64,000 bases of DNA from JAJAZB01 sp964244295 (GTDB lineage: Bacteria; Bacteroidota; Bacteroidia; Cytophagales; Spirosomataceae). Positions 56,915 through 64,000 of the stretch are shown piece after piece. Made by a program: the position numbers and the translations under genes. Under the pieces are notes generated by a model. It did not search any database and was not told the DNA's origin. It was given only the letters and a program-made list of their open reading frames with translations. The stretch covers positions 1-64,000 of the forward strand of contig CAXTIG010000017.1 of the NCBI GenBank assembly GCA_964244295.1. The letters run 5' to 3'. Within the stretch, counting starts at the first letter, position 1, and the number at the start of each line of letters is the position of its first letter.

Positions 56915-58404
56915 GGGGTGGAAACGGGTTTTTCGGAAAAAATAAATCGTCGCAAACCCCGGCGACCCGGCTCCGAAAGCAGGACGTTTCCCGCTAAAAA
57001 ACTCCCGGCAAACGCCCCCGCCCAGGCTACCAAAGTCGTCCAATCCAACGTGGGCGGCAGGATTGCGCGGAAGACGAGCGTCAGGCCAGCCGCCAGCACA
57101 CTTTGCCGGAAGGCGCTCCGCCCCAGTTCGCGATGCTGGTTTTTTGAAAAAAGGACCGAATTCCTCAGCACGACGATCAGGCCACCCAGGCCCAAAGCGC
57201 CCGCCCCCACCGCCCCGACGAGCATTCCCGCCAGGCCACCTTGCCAAATTCCCAACCCGATGCAAACGGCGTGAAGCAGCGCGTAGCCGAGGTGAACGAG
57301 GCTCGTTTTTCGGAAATTTCCCAACGAAATTCCAATCGAAAACAGGGCGTTGAAAGCCGTTTGCAGCAGCACGTAACCCAGCAGCCAGCCGTTGAGCGAA
57401 GCACCGAGAAAGAAATCTCCACCCACCCAGCAGCGCACGAACGCCTCGTTGAACAGCCAGGCCCCACCCGCCAGCCAGGCCAACGCCCCCAACAGCAGGT
57501 GCCCGGTGCGGAGCAGCGTAACTTGCCGAATCTGTTCCGAAGAAAACGCCAGCGCCGGGCCGGTGGCAACGACACCCCGTTCGATGAACAGGCGGAGCAA
57601 ATCGGGGCCTTTCCGCGAAAGCGCGTACACCGGCAGCGCTCCCAACCCGACCCAGCGGGCCAGCAAGACGTTTTCAAGGTTAACGAGCAGTGCTCCGGCC
57701 AGCCGGGTCAGCGCCGTAAACGAAACGGGGCGGAGAATTTCCCGAAAAACCCCGCGACGTACCCTCAGCCGGATGCCTTCCCGCCGGAAGCGGCGGCGGA
57801 GGTAGAGCGCGTTACCCAGCGTGTAAAGCCCGCCGCGCAGGGCGATGGGGTAGGCCAGGGCGAGCAGGCCGAAGCCGTTTTCGAGTAAAATCAAGGTCAA
57901 CACCAGGCTGGCGAGCAGGCTGCCGTTGTAAATCAGGGCGTTGGCCGGGCCGCTCTGCAAGCCCTGCGTGACGGCCACCAGCGAATGCGAGGCCACGACC
58001 AGCCCCGTGCCGAGGAGCGCCACGTTGAACGCCGCCCGCAGTTCCCCCATTTCGGCGGCGGGCAAGGCCACGAGCCGGTCCAACCAGGGAATCAGGCCGA
58101 AACCCAGGGCAAGGAGTAGCGCCGTCACGGCGACCGTCACCAGTAACCCCGCCCCGGTCAGGGAGCCGATTTCTGTCCGGTTTCCAGCCCCGAACTGCGC
58201 CGCTACCCGCTGCCCCAGCACTGCCGAAATGCCGGGGTCGAGGAGCGAAACCCAGGCCAGCAAGTCGCCGCTGAGTAGCCAGGCTCCGTACTGGGCCGAG
58301 GCCACGTAACCCAGCACCAGCGGCGTGAGCAGCAGGCCGCTGACCAGATTCAGGCCCAAACTGAGGTACTGCGAGGCGAGGTTCCAGCGGGTGACGCGGG
58401 GCAT
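56911..58404 (-). CDS. Polysaccharide flippase (Wzx-like)
   Basis: A 497-residue protein with about 14 hydrophobic segments of the MATE-like/Wzx (polysaccharide transporter) superfamily. It has the arrangement NLASQYLSLGLNLVSGLLLTPLVLGYVASAQYGAWLL at the start, GALLVNLENVLLARWVGLGALPVYALSRK in the middle and repeated helix pairs to the end. It should flip undecaprenyl-linked repeat units across the inner membrane. The start at MPRVTRWN is taken; the ATG 22 codons upstream would be repeat-encoded. The stop overlaps the fucosyltransferase start. It follows the tyrosine autokinase gene, separated by a family-B palindrome. Confidence 0.88.
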   Translation of the reverse strand: MPRVTRWNLASQYLSLGLNLVSGLLLTPLVLGYVASAQYGAWLLSGDLLAWVSLLDPGISAVLGQRVAAQFGAGNRTEIGSLTGAGLLVTVAVTALLLALGFGLIPWLDRLVALPAAEMGELRAAFNVALLGTGLVVASHSLVAVTQGLQSGPANALIYNGSLLASLVLTLILLENGFGLLALAYPIALRGGLYTLGNALYLRRRFRREGIRLRVRRGVFREILRPVSFTALTRLAGALLVNLENVLLARWVGLGALPVYALSRKGPDLLRLFIERGVVATGPALAFSSEQIRQVTLLRTGHLLLGALAWLAGGAWLFNEAFVRCWVGGDFFLGASLNGWLLGYVLLQTAFNALFSIGISLGNFRKTSLVHLGYALLHAVCIGLGIWQGGLAGMLVGAVGAGALGLGGLIVVLRNSVLFSKNQHRELGRSAFRQSVLAAGLTLVFRAILPPTLDWTTLVAWAGAFAGSFLAGNVLLSEPGRRGLRRFIFSEKPVSTP

Positions 58405-58503
58405 GGGGTTTTTTGTTTCGCGGATTACAAATCCGCTGCTCTTTGCGTCCGGACGGTTCGCCCGTTCCACGTCGGGCTGCGATTACAAATCCGGACGAGT
58501 GGT

Positions 58504-58561
58504 GTCACGCTGAGCGGAGTCGAAGCGCTACGCCACGCGCTTCGACTCCGCTCAGCGTGAC
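58504..58561. repeat. Palindromic repeat family B
   Basis: GTCACGCTGAGCGGAGTCGA (from 58504) pairs with the complement ending 58561, 25-base arms. The stop codon of the tyrosine autokinase (58552-58554) is inside the right arm. Confidence 0.88.
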
Positions 58562-60888
58562 AGACAGGGAATTCTCCGCCCCTTCCGAGGCCGTTGGTAG
58601 TAGCCATCGGCGTAGCCGTAGCCCGTGGTCTCGTCGCGAACGTCGTTGAAAACGAGAACTGGGCGGCTGAGTTGGCCGTCGGCGCAGCGGTCGATGAGGT
58701 GCAGGAGGTCGGTTTTTCGGGTGAACCCCTGGCGTACCACCAGCAGCGTGCGGGCGGCGAGGCGGTTGAGCGTGGCGGCGTCGGCCACCAGTCCGGCGGG
58801 CGAGGTGTCCATCAGAATGCAGTCGAATTGGGCCGAAAGCTGGGTGAGCAGGTCGTCGAGTTGGGGCAGACCGAGCAGTTCCACCGGGTTAGGCGGCACC
58901 GGTCCGCTGCTGATTAAAAACAGGTCGGGGTGAACGCCCGAAGGCCGGAGCAAGTCGTCGGCGCTGGTCTCACCCACGAGGTAGTTGGTCAGGCCGGGCG
59001 CGGCGGTGGGCAAACCGAGGTAGCGGGTCAGGCGCGGTTTGCGGAGGTCGAATTCGAGCAGCACCGTGCGCCGCCCGGCCAGGGCGAGGGTGAGGCCGAG
59101 GTTGAGCGTCACGAAACTCTTGCCCTCGCCGCTGCGCCCCGACGTGATGAGCACCACCTTGCCGGGATTGGCGGCGCTGGCGTACTGAAAATTGGCCCGC
59201 AACAGCCGGAACTGCTCGGCGGCGGCACCCCGGCTGTCGGTCTGCACCACGAGCGGCTGGCCGGTTTCGCTGTGGGCGATGCGGCCCAGCACGGGCGTGG
59301 GCGTCAGGCGCTGGATGTCGCGGGGCGAGTTGATTTTATCGTCGAACACGTCGCGCAGCGCCACGCCGACGGTCGGCAGAGCCAGAGCCAGCACCAACGC
59401 CAAGAGCAACACGGAACTCGTTTTTGGCGAAACCGGCAAGCGCGAGGGCTGCGCGGCATCGAGCACCCGCCCGGCGGGCGCGGTGACGGCCTGGGCCAGG
59501 GCGGCTTCTTCTTTTTTCTGCAACAAATACTGGTACAAATCGGCCTTGATGCGCTGCTGACGGCTGATTTCGCCAAAAGCCCGCTCCTTGCCCGGCACCG
59601 CCGCGAGGTGACGGGCCGAGCGGGTTTCCGCTGCTTGCAAGCGGCGAATGCTGGCGTCCAAGCCCAGCCGCAGGTTTCTCACGGTACCGAGCAGGTTGGT
59701 GCGTTGGCTGAGCCGTTGGGCGTCGAGCGTGGCGACCAGCGGGTTGGCGACGGGGACGCTGAGGAGTAGTTTTTCGCGCTGAAGCTGGAGGGCGTTGTAA
59801 CCTTCGATGCCCGTGAGCAGGGCCGGGTCGGCAAGGTCGAGCGTGGTGGGGACGAGGGCGGTTTCGCGGGCCGGGTCGCGCAGGTGAGTTTCCAACTCCC
59901 GGAGCAGTTCGCGGCGGAGTTCCTGCTGGCGGAGAACTAATTCATTTTCACCCGTTTGGCGCAGCATTTGGCCGGTTTCAAGGCTCAAATCAGCGATTCG
60001 ATTTTCGCGTTTAAAAACCTCCACGCCCCGTTCCACGCTCGCCAGTTCGCCGGTAAGCGTGCGCAGGCGCTGGTCGATGAAGGCGATGGTGTTGGCGGCG
60101 ACCCGGTTCTTGTCGTCGATGCCCGCCTGGTTGTACACCGCGATGAGCCGGTTGAGCACCGCCGTATCCCGGCCCGGCGTGGGGCCGGTCAGGCTCAGGT
60201 CGAGCGTGGTGCCGACGGAGTTTTTCACGACGGGTTTCACCGTAAGCCGTTCCAGAATCTCCTCCGTCGCTTCGCGCAGCGGCGCGAATTGGACGAACAG
60301 CCGGCTGCCCTCGGCGCGGGCGTAGCGTTCCGTTTTTTGCACCAAAAAACGCCCGAAGGGGGAATCGAAGGCCTGGCCGTAGGGCTGGCGGGTACGCCAA
60401 CCGCTGCTGATTTCGGTGAAAACGACCGCCCCGTGCTCGCCGGAAAGTTTGAATTCCCGGTCAAAAACCGCCGTGTTTTCCGTTAGCAACACCACCCGGA
60501 GCGGCGCGGTACCGTACACTTCGTGCCGGTGCAGGCGTCCGTCGGTGAAGTAGCGGGTGGTCAGGGCCAGGTCGCGCACGACGCGCTCCATCACCTTCCG
60601 CGAGCGGAGCACCTGAATTTCGTTGTCGAGTACCCGCGATTTTTTGAGCAGGCCGAGGTCGTTGAACAAATCCTCCTCGCTGCCCACCGCCGCCCGTTCG
60701 TCTTTGACGAGCAGCGTGGCGTTGCTGCGAAACTCCGGCGTGGTGTAGCGCAGGTACAAAAAAGCGCCGAGTACCGCCGCCGTCAGGCTCAGGGCGTACC
60801 AGGGCCAGAACCGCCGGTACTTGCGCAGCAGGGCGCGGGGATCCACGTCGCGATCGGTGGGGGTAAACGAAGAAGGGGATGCGGGCAC
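58552..60888 (-). CDS. Polysaccharide biosynthesis tyrosine autokinase (Wzc-like)
   Basis: A 778-residue protein controlling polysaccharide chain length and export. A Wzz-type domain (FWPWYALSLTAAVLGAFLYLRYTTPEFRSNATLLVKDE) and a GNVR region with long coiled-coil lie between two membrane segments (about 29-48 and 500-522). The cytoplasmic BY-kinase has Walker A SGRSGEGKS (about residue 580), Walker A' VLLEFDLRKPRLT and Walker B CILMDTSPAG. A Tyr cluster YGYADGYYQ lies near the end. The last residues (GRRIPCLSR) and the stop are encoded by a family-B palindrome, so the Tyr-rich tail may be truncated. It is the first gene of the exopolysaccharide cluster. Confidence 0.93.
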   Translation of the reverse strand: MPASPSSFTPTDRDVDPRALLRKYRRFWPWYALSLTAAVLGAFLYLRYTTPEFRSNATLLVKDERAAVGSEEDLFNDLGLLKKSRVLDNEIQVLRSRKVMERVVRDLALTTRYFTDGRLHRHEVYGTAPLRVVLLTENTAVFDREFKLSGEHGAVVFTEISSGWRTRQPYGQAFDSPFGRFLVQKTERYARAEGSRLFVQFAPLREATEEILERLTVKPVVKNSVGTTLDLSLTGPTPGRDTAVLNRLIAVYNQAGIDDKNRVAANTIAFIDQRLRTLTGELASVERGVEVFKRENRIADLSLETGQMLRQTGENELVLRQQELRRELLRELETHLRDPARETALVPTTLDLADPALLTGIEGYNALQLQREKLLLSVPVANPLVATLDAQRLSQRTNLLGTVRNLRLGLDASIRRLQAAETRSARHLAAVPGKERAFGEISRQQRIKADLYQYLLQKKEEAALAQAVTAPAGRVLDAAQPSRLPVSPKTSSVLLLALVLALALPTVGVALRDVFDDKINSPRDIQRLTPTPVLGRIAHSETGQPLVVQTDSRGAAAEQFRLLRANFQYASAANPGKVVLITSGRSGEGKSFVTLNLGLTLALAGRRTVLLEFDLRKPRLTRYLGLPTAAPGLTNYLVGETSADDLLRPSGVHPDLFLISSGPVPPNPVELLGLPQLDDLLTQLSAQFDCILMDTSPAGLVADAATLNRLAARTLLVVRQGFTRKTDLLHLIDRCADGQLSRPVLVFNDVRDETTGYGYADGYYQRPRKGRRIPCLSR

Positions 60889-60920
60889 GGGAAAAGCAGG
60901 GTCAGGTGCGTTTTTCCCGG

Positions 60921-60953
60921 AAAATGTAGCGGTGGAAGTGAGTGATTTTCAAA
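60921..60953 (-). promoter_or_regulatory. Candidate promoter of the exopolysaccharide operon
   Basis: On the minus strand TTTG, 21 bases, then TACATTTT, one base from TAnnTTTG. It is 33 bases upstream of the autokinase ATG. Confidence 0.5.
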
Positions 60954-60986
60954 CCGTTTGCTCAATAAGCGAGAACGGTGGAAATT

Positions 60987-61325
60987 TTACAGCCCCAGGT
61001 GAATTCGCAAGGCCGTTTCGATGCGCTTCATGTCTGCTTCCGAAAGGCGACCCAATTCTTTGACGAGTCGAGTTTTGTCGATGGTGCGAATCTGATCCGT
61101 CTTGACTTTGGAATCTTTTGGAGGGTTACCGGAACCAGCCGGAAGTAAGGTTTCATGTGGATAAATTTTCGTCACATTTGATGTGATGGGCACCACCGTG
61201 ATAGTCAGGTTATACCGGTTATTGGCGTTGTTGGAAACAACCACAACCGGCCTAATTTTTCTGATTTCGCCCCCGACCGTTGGGTCAAGGTTTGCGAAAA
61301 GCACGGTACCTCGGTCAGTATTCAT
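60987..61325 (-). CDS. MazF/PemK-type endoribonuclease toxin
   Basis: A 112-residue toxin of the MazF/PemK family. RGTVLFANLDPTVGGEIRKIRPVVVVSNNANNR contains the typical strand pair with the conserved Gly-Glu-Ile-x-K-x-R-P-x-V-V, followed by TITVVPITSN and VKTDQIRTIDKTRLVKELGRLSEADM. It is expected to cut RNA at specific short sequences when free of its antitoxin. The start overlaps the upstream antitoxin gene by 11 bases, showing translational coupling in the usual antitoxin-first order. All key motifs appear intact. Confidence 0.92.
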   Translation of the reverse strand: MNTDRGTVLFANLDPTVGGEIRKIRPVVVVSNNANNRYNLTITVVPITSNVTKIYPHETLLPAGSGNPPKDSKVKTDQIRTIDKTRLVKELGRLSEADMKRIETALRIHLGL

Positions 61326-61593
61326 CTTCCCAGCCCTCCAAGTCTACATGCTTGTATTCTTTCATGAGTTCGCGCACCTCGCCATGCCCCGCCCGGTAGC
61401 CTTTGGCGAGGAGTTTCTCGTCTTCGGCAGCAAGGCGGTATTCTTCTTCCAGCCGGGCTTCGGCCAGTTGGCGGGCTTGTTTTTCCTGCAACTGATGTCG
61501 CACCGTTTCGAGGATGAAGGCTTCCGCGCCGCCCTCTACGTCGCGGAGCAGGGCTTCGAGGTCGTCGGGGATGTGGAGGTGAAGGGTGGTCAT
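61315..61593 (-). CDS. Antitoxin partner of MazF-type toxin
   Basis: A 92-residue acidic protein (MTTLHLHIPDDLEALLRDVEGGAEAFILETVRHQLQEKQARQLAEARLEEEYRLAAEDEKL...). The initial strand and helices (TLHLHIPDDLEALLRDV...FILETVRHQLQEKQ) look like a ribbon-helix-helix DNA-binding domain, and the long acidic helical tail (LAKGYRAGHGEVRELMKEYKHVDLEGWEDEY) would bind the toxin. It overlaps the toxin gene by 11 bases. It probably neutralises the toxin and represses the operon. Confidence 0.85.
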   Translation of the reverse strand: MTTLHLHIPDDLEALLRDVEGGAEAFILETVRHQLQEKQARQLAEARLEEEYRLAAEDEKLLAKGYRAGHGEVRELMKEYKHVDLEGWEDEY

Positions 61594-61658
61594 GGCAGGT
61601 CAAAAAAACTGGCAGGCGTTTCCACCCGCCAATTTACTCAAATCCGATTAAACCACGC

Positions 61659-63845
61659 TCAGGCCAGCGCTTCCGCCTTCGCCGGGTTTTCGTAAAATTC
61701 TTCGCCCCTTTCGGCCATTACCCGCAGTTTTTCCGTAGGCTGAAAGCGTTCGCCGTAAGCATCAGCCAGCCGTTCGCACTCGGCCACGAAGCGCTCAGTT
61801 CCCACGAAGTCCACGAACGAGAGCGTACCGCCGGTGTAGGCCGGGAAGCCCCAAGCCAGAATCGACCCCACGTCGGCGTCGCGTTTTTCGCGGATGACGC
61901 CTTCTTCGTAGCAGCGTACCGTTTCGAGGGCCTGGCGGTAAAGCAGGCGGGTTTTTACTTCCTCCAAACCGGGCTGGGCTTCGGCGGGCGGAAACAGGTC
62001 GGCAAGGCCGGGCCAGAGGTGTTTCTTCGCGTCTTTTTCCGTTGGGTATTCGTAAAAACCGGCCTTCGCTTTTTTCCCCAAACGGCCCAATTCCACGAAT
62101 TTTTGGGCGAGTAAAAAACTCGGGTCATCGGCGTTCAGCACGCCATCTTTGATGCTTTGCCCGGAAATTTTGTGGACTAAATCGAGGGCTACTTCGTCGG
62201 TGACGGCCAGGGGGCCGACGGGCATTCCGGCCAGTTTTCCGGCGTTTTCGATGAATACCGGGTTCACGCCCTCGCTGAGGAGGCGGATGCCTTCGTCGGT
62301 GTAGGTGCTGAAGCAGCGGCTGGTGTAAAAACCGCGACGGTCGTTGACGACGATGGGCGTTTTCCGAATTTTTTTCACAAAATCCATCGCCAGGGCAAGG
62401 GCTTCGTCGGAGGTTTCTTTTCCCATAATAATTTCGACCAGTTGCATTTTGTCCACCGGCGAGAAAAAGTGCAGACCGATGAACTTAGCGGGGTTGGCCG
62501 AGGCCTGCGCCAGCCCGCCGATGGGCAGCGTCGAGGTATTGGAAGCGAACACGCCGCCCGCCCGGAGCATCGGCTCGGCCTCCCGCGTGACCTGGGCTTT
62601 CAAGTCCCGGGCCTCAAACACGGCTTCGATGATCAGGTCGCAGCCTGTGAGGTCGGCGGCGCTGGCGGTAGGGTGGATGCGGGATAAAATTCCGTCGGCC
62701 TTTTCGCGGGTGCTTTTTCCCCGCTGGATGGCTTTTTCGAGCAAAGCCGCCGAGTAGCTTTTGCCCCGCTCCGCCGCTTCAGCACTCACGTCTTTCAAGA
62801 CGACATGGATGCCCGCCATCGCCGAGACGTAGGCAATGCCCGCGCCCATCATCCCCGCACCGAGGATGCCGACCCGTTTCACGTCCTGCGGCGGAACGGC
62901 CTTCGGGCGGGAAACGCCCTTGTTGGCTTCGTTCATCCCGAAAAACAAGGTGCGAATCATGGCTTTGGCGACCGGGCCATTCGCCAGTTTCACAAAATGC
63001 CGACTTTCGATGGCTAAACCCTGGTCGAGGTTGACCTGCAAGCCTTCGTACACGCAGGACAGAATGGCGAGCGGGGCGGGGAAATTGCCCTTCGTTTTTT
63101 CCATCAGCATCGCCGTGCCCGCCGTGAAGAGTTGCGCCCCCTTCGGACTTTGCACCGCGCCGCCGGGGACTTTGAAGTTCTCTTTCGCTTCGATTTTGCC
63201 GGTTTTCCGGTTTACTTCGTCCCAGGGCTGGAGGGGCGCGGGGTTGGCGCCAATCCAGCGGAAAGCAGCCTCCAGCAGTTCCTCGGGCGTGGCGACCAGT
63301 TCCTGCACGATGCCCAGGCCGTGGGCTTCTTTCGGCGAAAGCCGCTTGCCTTCGAGCAGGAGCGGTGTGGCGGTTTCCATGCCGATCATCCGGGGCAGGC
63401 GCTGGGTGCCGCCCGCGCCGGGCAGCAGGCCGATGGTCACTTCGGGCAGGCCGAGTTGGGCTTTCGGATTATCGAGGGCGATGCGGTGGTGGCAGGCCAG
63501 GGTGATTTCCAGTCCGCCGCCGAGGGCCGTGCCGTTGATGGCCGCCACGGCGGGTTTGCCGGAGGTTTCGATGCTGCGAAAAATGCGCTGGAGGGTTTGC
63601 GAAAAGGCGAGCATTTCGCGGGCGGGCTTGCCGTTGTTGCGCAGAATCATCTTTAAATCGGCCCCGGCCACGAACTCCGGGCGCTCGGAGGTGATGATGA
63701 TTCCCTTCGCGTCCGGGTCGGCGTAGGCTTTCTGGAGCGCTTCGTCGAAGGCGGCGATGCTTTCGTCGTTGAGCACATTCATGGGCTGGTTACTGACGTT
63801 CCAACTCAGGATAGCGACGTGGTTTTGAATGCGGTAATTGACCAT
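61659..63845 (-). CDS. fadJ: Fatty-acid oxidation complex alpha subunit (enoyl-CoA hydratase / 3-hydroxyacyl-CoA dehydrogenase)
   Basis: A 728-residue bifunctional enzyme. The N-terminal crotonase domain has GTALGGGLEITLACHHRIA and LGLPEVTIGLLPGAGGTQRLPRMIG, with the catalytic Glu residues. The 3-hydroxyacyl-CoA dehydrogenase part has an NAD fold (VGILGAGMMGAGIAYVSAMAGIHVVLKDV) and the SANPAKFIGLHFFSPVDKMQLVEIIMGKETSD motif with the catalytic His, followed by two C-terminal dimerisation domains. It performs the second and third steps of beta-oxidation. No thiolase or acyl-CoA dehydrogenase gene is in the window, though one may lie beyond the operon. The FadB/FadJ distinction cannot be made here. 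Confidence 0.92.
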   Translation of the reverse strand: MVNYRIQNHVAILSWNVSNQPMNVLNDESIAAFDEALQKAYADPDAKGIIITSERPEFVAGADLKMILRNNGKPAREMLAFSQTLQRIFRSIETSGKPAVAAINGTALGGGLEITLACHHRIALDNPKAQLGLPEVTIGLLPGAGGTQRLPRMIGMETATPLLLEGKRLSPKEAHGLGIVQELVATPEELLEAAFRWIGANPAPLQPWDEVNRKTGKIEAKENFKVPGGAVQSPKGAQLFTAGTAMLMEKTKGNFPAPLAILSCVYEGLQVNLDQGLAIESRHFVKLANGPVAKAMIRTLFFGMNEANKGVSRPKAVPPQDVKRVGILGAGMMGAGIAYVSAMAGIHVVLKDVSAEAAERGKSYSAALLEKAIQRGKSTREKADGILSRIHPTASAADLTGCDLIIEAVFEARDLKAQVTREAEPMLRAGGVFASNTSTLPIGGLAQASANPAKFIGLHFFSPVDKMQLVEIIMGKETSDEALALAMDFVKKIRKTPIVVNDRRGFYTSRCFSTYTDEGIRLLSEGVNPVFIENAGKLAGMPVGPLAVTDEVALDLVHKISGQSIKDGVLNADDPSFLLAQKFVELGRLGKKAKAGFYEYPTEKDAKKHLWPGLADLFPPAEAQPGLEEVKTRLLYRQALETVRCYEEGVIREKRDADVGSILAWGFPAYTGGTLSFVDFVGTERFVAECERLADAYGERFQPTEKLRVMAERGEEFYENPAKAEALA

Positions 63846-63890
63846 GGGAACAGAATGCTTTTCGTAGATTTACAAAAAATGACGTGGAAA

Positions 63891-64000
63891 ATGGAAACGA
63901 TTCACTTGATTCAGAAGCCATTAAACGGCCAGCTTATCATTGCCGTACCCGAGGGGCTGCAAGACCGGGAGTTTCGGGTAACGGCTGAAGCAATTGACGA
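63891..64000 (+). CDS. Partial gene at the right edge, hypothetical
   Basis: The frame METIHLIQKPLNGQLIIAVPEGLQDREFRVTAE runs off the window. It is divergent from the fatty-acid oxidation gene, and TAGATTTA at 63865-63872 is a near match to the -7 consensus. An in-frame ATG at 63879 is an alternative start. The start of the protein resembles small beta-strand-rich antitoxin-like proteins (DUF2281-like), but too little is present to tell. Confidence 0.5.
   Translation, partial: METIHLIQKPLNGQLIIAVPEGLQDREFRVTAEAID

Noticed and set aside
1..64000. rRNA, tRNA or riboswitch
   Set aside because: No recognisable cloverleaf, rRNA segment or known riboswitch core was found on either strand by eye; a covariance-model scan would be decisive.

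Overview
This 64 kb window is chromosomal sequence from a GC-rich member of the Bacteroidota, most likely a Cytophagales- or Saprospiria-like lineage. The evidence is: TAnnTTTG-type -7 promoter elements close upstream of several starts; a single fused SecDF; a NagB-PIG-L deacetylase fusion; a TonB receptor with a carboxypeptidase-regulatory-like N-terminus followed by a DUF4249 lipoprotein; LytS/LytTR pairs; a DUF2807 protein; and a helix-hairpin-helix outer-membrane barrel protein. The assignment is from gene content only; no rRNA or tRNA gene was seen.

Layout. 1-2.9 kb is the edge of a defence-type region: the C-terminal part of a DNA methyltransferase with its target-recognition domain, then a Schlafen/AlbA-type ATP-binding protein with a frameshift in an A8 tract. 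3.2-13.2 kb holds a small basic secreted protein, a short-chain dehydrogenase, a small potassium-channel-like protein, a secreted PQQ-type beta-propeller, uridine kinase and a 1781-residue hybrid histidine kinase with two kinase cores. 13.2-21.6 kb, mostly minus strand, carries the whole de novo NAD route (nadB, nadA, nadC), interrupted by small toxin-antitoxin-like genes, a DinB protein, a macro-domain protein and a broken REP-associated tyrosine transposase (RAYT). 21.6-31.2 kb has two small exported proteins, secDF, an amino-acid permease and the TonB receptor/DUF4249 pair. 31.5-34.3 kb is a DUF2807-LytS-LytTR operon. 34.5-44.9 kb has a formamidopyrimidine-DNA glycosylase, an M28 peptidase, nagB-PIG-L, a second broken RAYT, a second LytS/LytTR pair, a membrane acyltransferase and an exported DinB protein. 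45-53.5 kb has a cupredoxin fusion, a serine hydrolase, thymidine kinase, an unknown 403-residue protein, the HhH barrel protein and a PhzF-like isomerase. 53.5-60.9 kb is a compact Wzx/Wzy-type exopolysaccharide operon on the minus strand (tyrosine autokinase, flippase, alpha-1,2-fucosyltransferase, polymerase, glycosyltransferase). 61-63.8 kb has a MazF-type toxin-antitoxin pair and a bifunctional fatty-acid oxidation protein; a partial gene begins at the right edge.

The most striking property is the density and variety of palindromic repeats. At least ten families of short hairpins or nested inverted repeats occupy the intergenic spaces. Two of them flank the two RAYT pseudogenes as inverted pairs with a GTAG/GTGG tetranucleotide before the hairpin, as in REP/RAYT systems. 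One ~122-bp family is present twice inside operons, and several repeats provide the stop codon (once the start codon) of a neighbouring gene. Many host genes therefore have their final residues, terminator or intercistronic spacer set by repeat insertion.
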